Origin: Gp13-AA77 sp035949375
GTDB taxonomy: Bacteria > Acidobacteriota > Terriglobia > UBA7540
Length of the DNA stretch: 64,000 bases
Direction of reading: 5' to 3'
NCBI GenBank assembly: GCA_035949375.1
Contig: DASZIG010000062.1
Coordinates: 1 to 64,000 of the forward strand
Made by a program: the position numbers and the translations under genes. Positions within the stretch are counted from its first letter, which is position 1. The number at the start of each line of letters is the position of its first letter. The notes under the pieces are model-generated. The model was not told the origin of the DNA. It saw nothing but the letters and a program-made list of their open reading frames with translations, and did not search any database. This document shows, one piece after another, positions 9,167 to 15,156 of the stretch.

Positions 9167-9589
9167 ATGAAACGTGTCACCAACTCAATCATCGCGGCAA
9201 GTGCCCTCGCCATTCTGGTGTTGGCCGCGGCGCCGGGCGCGAAGGCCGCAAGCGCGTGTTCGAACCACACGCTCGTCGGCAGCTACGGAGCCACCATCAC
9301 CGGAAGCATCGCCGGGCTTCCTTTTGCTGAGCTTGATCTCGTCAGCGCGGCAGGCAACGGAACTTTCACTGGCACTGGGACCGTAAGCTACAACGGCTCG
9401 GTTTCCACGGTCACTTTCACGGCTACCTACACCATCAACGCAAACTGCACGGGCTCTGCGAGCCTCAGCACGGGGGTCACTCAGAATCTCGTCATCAAGG
9501 CGGACGGGAGCGAGGTGATGTTCATCGGCACCAACAGCTCTGAAGCCCAGGTTACCGGCGATGCCAAGCGTCTGGGATCGAACAACTAG
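9167..9589 (+). CDS. small secreted protein of unknown function
   Basis: A 140-residue protein with a clear signal peptide (charged MKR start, Ala/Leu-rich core, cleavage after about AKA at residue 28). The mature part is rich in Thr, Ser, Gly and Asn with alternating hydrophobic residues (GTFTGTGTVSYNGS), which predicts a small all-beta domain. Two Cys residues near the mature N-terminus and at about residue 96 could form a disulfide. The start at 9167 has AGGAGG six bases upstream; a Met six codons earlier is not supported. No family was recognised. It is transcribed away from the receptor gene across the repeat-bearing region. Confidence 0.7.
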   Translation: MKRVTNSIIAASALAILVLAAAPGAKAASACSNHTLVGSYGATITGSIAGLPFAELDLVSAAGNGTFTGTGTVSYNGSVSTVTFTATYTINANCTGSASLSTGVTQNLVIKADGSEVMFIGTNSSEAQVTGDAKRLGSNN

Positions 9590-9614
9590 CTGAGCAAGTA
9601 GGACTGAAGGCCAC

Positions 9615-9642
9615 GGACGGGCGGACATGCAACCGCCCGTCC
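9615..9642. terminator. strong hairpin between convergent genes
   Basis: A perfect 10-bp stem GGACGGGCGG / CCGCCCGTCC encloses an 8-base loop (acatgcaa). It lies between the stop of the small secreted protein (9589) and the stop of the AraC-type gene on the other strand (9658), where a bidirectional terminator is expected. There is no T-tract, so intrinsic termination is probable rather than certain. Confidence 0.6.
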
Positions 9643-9657
9643 CTTCGGCCCGGGCGG

Positions 9658-10107
9658 CTACGTCCAGCCGGTTCCCGCGCCATTTTCGGCCGAAAGCAAG
9701 TCGGATTCGAAACCGCCGAACCGATGTTGCAACCGATGTTGTAGCGGCGTCAACCCGTAGGCTTCCTTGAACCCCCTGATCAGCCGGCTTGGGTTGAGCC
9801 CTACGCGGCTAGCCACTTCTTTGATGCTGAGCGCGGAGCCTTCCAGAAGGTCCTTGGCCCGTTGGAGCCTGATCGACTTCAAGTACTGTGCCGGGGAGAC
9901 GCCGGCCCGGTTCTTGAACAGATGGGAGAAGCGCGATGACGAAAGCTTTGTCTCCCGCGCCAATTCGTCCAGGCGCAACTTGCGCTGAAGATTGCTGTGC
10001 ATAAATCCTGCTGCCTTGCGAACGGTTGGATGAATCTGCCGCGCCAGGGTAGGGTTCCCGAGGAAGGCCGCGCTTTCCTTCACGATGATCAGGGTGCCGG
10101 TGCTCAT
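9658..10107 (-). CDS. AraC-family regulator, DNA-binding domain only (copy 1)
   Basis: A 149-residue protein with two helix-turn-helix motifs of the AraC/XylS domain (about residues 25-125: RKLRLDELARETKLSSSRFS and LSIKEVASRVGLNPSR, then a Y-G-L-T-P element). There is no N-terminal sensor domain, so it resembles MarA/SoxS in size. The start is placed at 10107 because it aligns with the start of the paralogue at 11129; an in-frame ATG 13 codons upstream is less likely. It follows a small membrane-protein gene by 57 bases. The pair is repeated just downstream in sequence order, as copy 2. It is a candidate reader of the AATCCTGCTA sites nearby. Confidence 0.85.
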   Translation of the reverse strand: MSTGTLIIVKESAAFLGNPTLARQIHPTVRKAAGFMHSNLQRKLRLDELARETKLSSSRFSHLFKNRAGVSPAQYLKSIRLQRAKDLLEGSALSIKEVASRVGLNPSRLIRGFKEAYGLTPLQHRLQHRFGGFESDLLSAENGAGTGWT

Positions 10108-10164
10108 AGCATCACGCTTCTTTCCAAAACGGCGTTGTGTTTTCAAAGTGAGAGCTTGTTCGTC

Positions 10165-10368
10165 TCAATAACTTGAAATCAGTGCTTTGGAAGCATCACC
10201 GCCGAGCAATCGAGGCATGGGATCGATCACGGGCCTCGGCCCGTGCAGACGCGGCTCCAGGCCTTCAAGGTGCCCGCGGTTGGCCGAGAGCCTGAAAACC
10301 CGTCCGAGAAGCAAAGCCAGGAGGAAAGAGCCAAGCGCCCAGACTGTAATGACGGTGAATATAGCCAT
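10165..10368 (-). CDS. small single-TM protein, module copy 1
   Basis: A 67-residue protein beginning MAIFTVITVWALGSFLLALL, a single N-terminal transmembrane helix or uncleaved signal, followed by a basic cytosolic-looking tail (GRVFRLSANRGH) and a segment GPRPVIDPMPRLLGGDA. The near-identical start and tail segments recur in copy 2 at 11194-11467, which supports this as a real gene. It precedes the AraC-type gene on the same strand, and a near-palindrome lies about 180 bases upstream. Function is unknown; a membrane partner of the regulator is conceivable but unproven. Confidence 0.5.
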   Translation of the reverse strand: MAIFTVITVWALGSFLLALLLGRVFRLSANRGHLEGLEPRLHGPRPVIDPMPRLLGGDASKALISSY

Positions 10369-10549
10369 GTCCGAATCCCTCTTGAACACACGGTCCAAAT
10401 TGCTGCGATTCAGCTTACGGGTCCACTTTCCGCCAATGGCGCAAAGCGCGTCAATGGACGGCGTCTGAACTTGCGCTGAAATGGAGTGCCGCCCGCATCT
10501 GTCTGAGGAGCTTACACTTATGCCGGGCGCCAGACGGAGGCAAGGCACA

Positions 10550-10565
10550 GTTCAGACGCCTGAAC
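10550..10565. promoter_or_regulatory. near-palindromic site upstream of module copy 1
   Basis: GTTCAGACGCCTGAAC, imperfect by one pair, lies about 180 bases upstream of the small membrane-protein start. Its counterpart in copy 2 (11646-11661) is a perfect palindrome. Conservation of this element through the duplication, while flanking bases changed, suggests an operator. The cognate protein is unknown. Confidence 0.4.
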
Positions 10566-10637
10566 TGGAGATGAACAGACGCTCCACACTAAAGAGGGCC
10601 CGTCAGCGTGCTTTTCGAGGAATCAGAGGGATACCGG

Positions 10638-11129
10638 TCAGTTTTGGGTAGCGGGGGCTTCAGTGCTCACCCCGGCTGGCTGGGTCCAGGTGGCTTCTGG
10701 GCTATTTTCGCCCGAAACCAAGCCGGACTCGAGACCGCTGAACCGGTGTTGCAGCCGATACCGCCGCGGCGTCAGCCCGTAGGCTTCCTTGAAACACCTG
10801 ATCAGCCCGCTCGGGTCGAGCCCCACACGGGCGGCCACTTCTTTGACACTGAGCGTGGTGCCTTCGAGAAGATTCTTGGCCCTTTGGAGCCTGATCGACT
10901 TCAGGTAGCGCCCTGGGGAGACGCCGGCCTGGCTCTTGAACAGATGGGAGAAGTACGGTGACGAGAGGCTTGTCTCTCGCGCCAATTCGTCCAGGAGCAA
11001 CTTGCGGTGAAGATTTCGGTTCATAAACCCTGCCGCCTGGCGAACGATTGGATCAATCTGTCGCGCCGGGATAGAGTTGCCGGGGAAGATCGCGCTGTGC
11101 TTGCCGATGTCGAGAGTGCTGGTGCTCAT
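10638..11129 (-). CDS. AraC-family regulator, DNA-binding domain only (copy 2)
   Basis: A 163-residue paralogue of the protein at 9658-10107. It has the same two helix-turn-helix segments (DELARETSLSSPYFSHLF and LSVKEVAARVGLDPSG) and the same AYGLTP element, with a 14-residue longer and different C-terminal tail ending EAPATQN. The start ATG has GAAAGAGG upstream. Changes fall partly in the recognition helices (SSSRF to SSPYF; NPSRLIRG to DPSGLIRC), so the two copies may read different sites. No ligand-binding domain is present. Confidence 0.85.
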   Translation of the reverse strand: MSTSTLDIGKHSAIFPGNSIPARQIDPIVRQAAGFMNRNLHRKLLLDELARETSLSSPYFSHLFKSQAGVSPGRYLKSIRLQRAKNLLEGTTLSVKEVAARVGLDPSGLIRCFKEAYGLTPRRYRLQHRFSGLESGLVSGENSPEATWTQPAGVSTEAPATQN

Positions 11130-11193
11130 GGCATTACACCTCTTTCGAAAGCAACGTTACGAAAACGGATCACAAATCCAGGGCTCGTTCGTC

Positions 11194-11467
11194 TTAATAA
11201 CCGGTAGTTAGTGCCCTGAAAGCATCACCGCCGAGTACCCAAGGCATGGGATCGATGACGGGCCTCGGCCCGCCGGCCGCTGCTTTAGGTGCGGTTAGAA
11301 TGCTCGCTCCAAGAAGCAATTCGCCGGCTGATGGCTGTTTCAGCAGAACTGATGAGCCGTTCTTCAAGGCGTCCGCGCCTGGCGGAGAGCCTGAAAACGC
11401 GTCCCAGAAGCAAAGCCAAGAGGAAAGAGCCAAGCGCCCAGGCTGCAATGACGATGACTATAGCCAT
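11194..11467 (-). pseudogene. small TM protein, module copy 2, frameshifted relative to copy 1
   Basis: The N-terminal part (MAIVIVIAAWALGSFLLALL, then GRVFRLSARRG) matches copy 1 closely, but this frame then runs into unrelated sequence and stops at 11285 (60 residues). The C-terminal segment homologous to copy 1 (GPRPVIDPMPWVLGGDA, ending at 11194) lies in a different frame after about 70 extra bases. The gene therefore carries an insertion plus a frameshift. Either the 60-residue product is functional with a new tail, or this copy is dead. The start at 11467 aligns exactly with that of copy 1. Confidence 0.55.
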
Positions 11468-11645
11468 GTCGAATCCCCCTCGAAACGTACGGTCTGGAAT
11501 TGCTGCGATCAGCTTACGGGCCCACTTTCCGCCAGGAGGGAAGGGGCGTCAATGGACGGAGCCTGAATTGGCGCTGAAATGACTTGGAGCGCTATGTGAT
11601 TGACGGGTAGAGACTTATTCCGGATGCCGGGATGGCGCAAGCGCA

Positions 11646-11661
11646 GTTCAGGCGCCTGAAC
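11646..11661. promoter_or_regulatory. perfect 16-bp palindrome upstream of module copy 2
   Basis: GTTCAGGCGCCTGAAC is its own reverse complement. It lies about 180 bases upstream of the second small membrane-protein start, at the same relative place as the near-palindrome of copy 1. It is a plausible dimeric operator. Confidence 0.45.
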
Positions 11662-11751
11662 CGCGGATAAATAGGCGCTCTCACGGGGAGGGGCCACAAT
11701 CTGCTTTCGAGGGATCAGGGTGGGATGACGGATACCGATCAGTTTTAGGTA

Positions 11752-11772
11752 GCGGCGGCTTCATGCCGCCGC
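11752..11772. terminator. GC-rich hairpin GCGGCGGC-TTCAT-GCCGCCGC
   Basis: A perfect 8-bp GC stem with a 5-base loop lies at the outer edge of the duplicated module, between divergently oriented transcription units. No T-tract follows on either strand, so it may equally be a structural or regulatory hairpin as a terminator. Confidence 0.35.
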
Positions 11773-11853
11773 AGAAATGGGGAGGTAAACCGCCTCTACT
11801 TCAAACTGGCCTGCTCACGGACTGAGGGGTAGTGGGTCAGTTCGAAATCGACC

Positions 11854-11900
11854 TACCGGCTGACCGATAGTGCCCTAATAACTAGGACACTACCGGCTGA
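11854..11900. promoter_or_regulatory. hairpin flanked by direct repeats upstream of the winged-helix/TPR gene
   Basis: TAGTGCCCTA (11868-11877) and TAGGACACTA (11883-11892) form an inverted repeat with one mismatch and a 5-base loop. The identical decamer TACCGGCTGA occurs at 11854-11863 and 11891-11900. The element ends 60 bases before the GTG start of the regulator gene, a suitable place for autoregulation by its winged-helix domain. The function is inferred. Confidence 0.4.
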
Positions 11901-11959
11901 TGAAGTCAGTTGCGCGGTGGTTCTGTTCAGTGATAGACTCCCTCGAAACATAGGGTAAA

Positions 11960-13705
11960 GTGTTGAGTACCGAACTCAGTTCCGGGCCGACTCTACTGCG
12001 CTTCCCGCCGCATTACGTGATCGACTTGTCCTCGGGCGAGTTGCTAAGGAAGGGGGAGAAGGTGGACGAGCTTCAGGACCTACCCTTCAGGCTCCTGGTT
12101 TTGCTCGTGCAGCGGGCCGGTGAGCTGGTGACGCGCCCCGAGTTGAAAAACGGGCTTTGGCCTGATGACACGTTTGGGGGCTTCGAGGACGGTCTGAACA
12201 CAGCGATCAGGAAAATCCGTATCGCACTCAGTGATTCTGCCGACAACCCCACGTATATCGAAACCATCCCGCGGAAGGGTTATCGCTTCAAGATGCGCCT
12301 GGCCCCGCCGACCGCCCAGAGGAAGATGCTGGCGGTCCTTCCCTTTGAGAATTTGGGCGGCGGCCCGGAAGAATACTTGAGCGATGGCATTTGGGGGGAG
12401 ATGATCAACATCTTGGGCACGCTGGCCCCGCAAGAGTTGGGAGTTATCGCCCGCTCTACCATGAGAAAGTACCGCAATACCGACAAAACCATCGCGGAAA
12501 TTGGCAGCGAATTAGGGGTGGGGTATGTTCTTGAAGGCAGCGTGCAACGGGTTGGCGACCGGGTTCGTATCAGCGCATCCCTGGTCCAGGTGAGCGATCA
12601 GACTCCCCTCTGGGCCAAGCCTTATGACCGCTTGCTTACCGACCCGCTTGCTGTCCAGCCGGAGGTGGCCACCAAAATTGCGGACTCGCTGGCCGTGGAA
12701 CTGCTTCCCGAACGGCGCCGCCCCGCCGTCGAGCCCAATTCCGCGGCTTACGATTGCTACCTCCGGGGGCGGTTCTTCTGGAATAAACGAAAGGAAGGCG
12801 ATCTCAAGAAGGCCATCGAGTACTTCAACCGTGCCATCAACGAACAACCGGGCTATGCGCAAGCTTATGCCGGACTGGCCGATTGCTACGCCATGCTGGC
12901 GTGGAACACCATGCTTCCACCCGGCGCCTCATTGCCGAAGGCCAGGGCGGCGGCCGAGAAGGCCCTCCAACTCGACGAACGGCTGGCCGAGGCGCATACT
13001 TCCCTGGCATTTTGCCGTTTGTTTCATGATTGGGACTGGCAGGCGGCTGAGCGCGGATTTCAACACGCCATCGAGCTCAACCCCAGCTACGGGGTGGCGC
13101 GGCCCTGGTATGCCTTCCAGCTTTCCGCCATGGGCCGCCATCTTGAAGCCGTTGATGAGGCGCGGAGGGCATTGCGACTGGACCCTTTTTCGCTGGCCAT
13201 CGGCGCCAGTGCTGCGCTGGTCTTCAGTCTGGCGGGGAATCACGACGAGGCGGTCGAACAGTGTCTGAAGACCCTGGAGATGAATCCCACCGGCTTTTAC
13301 CAGACGCACTTTGTGCTGGGCGCCTGTTACGAAGTGAAGGGTATGTTCGAGGAGGCCGTGGAGGCGCTGCGAGAGGCGGTAAAGCTTTCCGAGGGCAACC
13401 CGCATATGCTGGCGGCTTTGGGGTACGCCCTTGCCAGGTCAGGCCGTACCGAGGATGCCAGCGATATCGCGCAAGAGTTGAAAGACCGAGCCACGCAAAG
13501 CTATGTTCCGCCGTATAACATCGCCATGGTGTACGCCGGACTCGCCCGGAAGGATGACGCTTTCGAGTGGATGGAGAGGGCCTTTGAGGAACGCTCCATC
13601 TGGATGATCTTCCTGAACGTTCATCCCATGTTCGATGACCTTCGGCCGGATTCGAGGTTTAAGTTGCTGGTCGAACGCATGAAGATCCCTCATCCGGCCG
13701 CTTGA
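11960..13705 (+). CDS. OmpR-type winged-helix regulator with TolB-like and TPR domains
   Basis: A 581-residue protein starting at GTG. Residues ~12-115 form an OmpR/PhoB-type winged helix (LPFRLLVLLVQRAGELVTR, then YIETIPRKGYRF), as in CadC-like regulators. Residues ~120-245 resemble the TolB-N/adenylate-cyclase-associated segment (MLAVLPFENLGG; GSELGVGYVLEGSVQRVGDR). Residues ~260-570 are TPR repeats (AYAGLADCYAMLAW; EAHTSLAFCRLF). No membrane helix is visible, so unlike CadC it should be soluble. This architecture is common in Acidobacteriota; the signals it senses and its targets are unknown. An inverted-repeat element lies 60-105 bases upstream. Confidence 0.87.
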   Translation: MLSTELSSGPTLLRFPPHYVIDLSSGELLRKGEKVDELQDLPFRLLVLLVQRAGELVTRPELKNGLWPDDTFGGFEDGLNTAIRKIRIALSDSADNPTYIETIPRKGYRFKMRLAPPTAQRKMLAVLPFENLGGGPEEYLSDGIWGEMINILGTLAPQELGVIARSTMRKYRNTDKTIAEIGSELGVGYVLEGSVQRVGDRVRISASLVQVSDQTPLWAKPYDRLLTDPLAVQPEVATKIADSLAVELLPERRRPAVEPNSAAYDCYLRGRFFWNKRKEGDLKKAIEYFNRAINEQPGYAQAYAGLADCYAMLAWNTMLPPGASLPKARAAAEKALQLDERLAEAHTSLAFCRLFHDWDWQAAERGFQHAIELNPSYGVARPWYAFQLSAMGRHLEAVDEARRALRLDPFSLAIGASAALVFSLAGNHDEAVEQCLKTLEMNPTGFYQTHFVLGACYEVKGMFEEAVEALREAVKLSEGNPHMLAALGYALARSGRTEDASDIAQELKDRATQSYVPPYNIAMVYAGLARKDDAFEWMERAFEERSIWMIFLNVHPMFDDLRPDSRFKLLVERMKIPHPAA

Positions 13706-13754
13706 GTTTGTAGAATCGACTTCCCCAGTCCTCTGCGCGGCCTCGATCCGCGAT

Positions 13755-15029
13755 TCACGCCCGCGGCTCAAGTTGTCCGGGGTCGTTCTCTTCTTTTGCA
13801 GCGCGCCCTTCGCTGTCGCCTTTTGCCGACACTCCCACCATTGAGAGATAAGCGCGACGCAACTTTGCCGCGATGCTGTCCCATGCGTACTCGGACCTGG
13901 CAAGCGCGTAGGCCGCGCTGCCGAGCTTTCGTCGCAGGCCGGCGTCGTTCAGCAGCCGGCAGACCGCATCTGCGAACCCCTGCGCCGTGTCCGCGATCAA
14001 CGCGTGCTCGCCGTTTCGCACCGCGAGGCCCTCGGCGGCCACGCTTGTGGCGACGATCGCCTTCGATCCCGCCATGGCTTCCAGCATCTTGAGCTTGGTG
14101 CCGCTGCCGATGCGCAGAGGGCAGGCATAGACGGCGGCTCTCTCGAAATAAGGAGCGAAGTCCGGCACCCAGTCCGTGACTTTCAGGCCGGCTTGCCCCG
14201 TCAATTCCGCCAACTTGGCGGCGGCTCCCCGCCCCACGAAGTGAAGCTCGGCATCCGGAACCTCGGTCCGGATGCGGGGCAGGATCTCGCGGGCCAGGTA
14301 GGAAGCGGCATCCAGATTGGCGAAGTAGGTGAAATTCCCCGTGAGCAGCAGTTGGTGTGGCTCCGCGCCCGCAGGGTCAGCGGATTCAACCGGACAATCC
14401 ACGCCGTTGGGGATTACCCAGACCGTCTTTCCGGGCGCGACGCGCAGAATTTCGTCTCGGTCAACCTCAGACACCGTGCCGCAGACATCCGCCTCGAGCC
14501 AGGCCCTCTGCTCCGATCGCCGGACCCGCCGCGCTTCGAGCCCGAGCAGAAAGCGAAAGAGTGGATTCGTCGCTGCCCCGCGGTAGCGCTCGAAGATCCG
14601 GTACTCGATGTTGGGATCGAGCAGAAACCTTCTTCCGCGCGGCAGATGGCCCAGATACGCTGCCAGATAGGAGCACTCCAGGTGAATCACATCGTAGTTA
14701 TGGGCGGCGATCAGGCTTTGGAGAAGCTCCGCCGTGGAGCGCCGCCAATAGACCTCTTCGTAGAAGGTGCGCTTCGAAAACAGGTGCCGCAGAATGATGC
14801 GGGGCGAGCGCGCAGGATTACGCTGAACAACGTGGACCTCACGGCAAAAAGGCCGGAGGGCGGCGGCATGACGCGCTTCATCGTCGTCGCGCACGAAACT
14901 GACCAGATCGATGTCATCGGTGCGGCTGAGGTGTTTGATCAGGTTCAACGAGCGCGTCTTGCCGCCGTTGTCCGGCGGCTCGGGCAGGTAGGGAAGAACC
15001 GTCAGGATTTTCAGCCGCCGCTCACTCAT
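13755..15029 (-). CDS. GT4-family glycosyltransferase
   Basis: A 424-residue GT-B fold enzyme. The N-terminal half opens with a Rossmann strand (KILTVLPYLPEPPDNGGKTR) and the acceptor-binding region. The linker carries VIPNGVDC. The C-terminal donor-binding half contains LLLTGNFTYFAN and the family signature region GSGTKLKMLEAMAGSKAIVAT, with the E in KMLEAMA matching the nucleotide-sugar-binding acidic residue of GT4 enzymes. It should transfer a sugar from an NDP donor to a polysaccharide or lipid acceptor. No other polysaccharide genes are adjacent, so the product is unknown. The last ~25 residues are polar and poorly conserved-looking. Confidence 0.88.
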   Translation of the reverse strand: MSERRLKILTVLPYLPEPPDNGGKTRSLNLIKHLSRTDDIDLVSFVRDDDEARHAAALRPFCREVHVVQRNPARSPRIILRHLFSKRTFYEEVYWRRSTAELLQSLIAAHNYDVIHLECSYLAAYLGHLPRGRRFLLDPNIEYRIFERYRGAATNPLFRFLLGLEARRVRRSEQRAWLEADVCGTVSEVDRDEILRVAPGKTVWVIPNGVDCPVESADPAGAEPHQLLLTGNFTYFANLDAASYLAREILPRIRTEVPDAELHFVGRGAAAKLAELTGQAGLKVTDWVPDFAPYFERAAVYACPLRIGSGTKLKMLEAMAGSKAIVATSVAAEGLAVRNGEHALIADTAQGFADAVCRLLNDAGLRRKLGSAAYALARSEYAWDSIAAKLRRAYLSMVGVSAKGDSEGRAAKEENDPGQLEPRA

Positions 15030-15156
15030 GCCCTGAGGATGTCACCATATTCGGTAGCCCTCACTGATTCTAGTTGATTCTCCCTCGTCCTCGTCAGCCT
15101 TCCTGGGGTGTACCGGTGAAACCCGCAAGGCATCGGCGCTACAATTCAGGCGCGCA

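Larger units (their letters stand above)
9658..11755. repeat. tandem duplication of a [palindrome - small TM gene - AraC gene] module
   Basis: Two divergent copies of one module lie head to tail, about 9658-10655 and 10656-11755. Matching parts are the AraC coding sequences, the small membrane-protein genes, leader segments (TCAATGGACGG then TTGCGCTGAAATG versus TTGGCGCTGAAATG), the palindrome upstream, and an outer motif GATACCGRTCAGTTTTRGG at about 10630 and 11730. The offset between equivalent points is 1.02-1.10 kb. The difference comes from about 70 extra bases inside the second small gene. The divergence indicates an old duplication kept by selection or still decaying. Confidence 0.8.
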
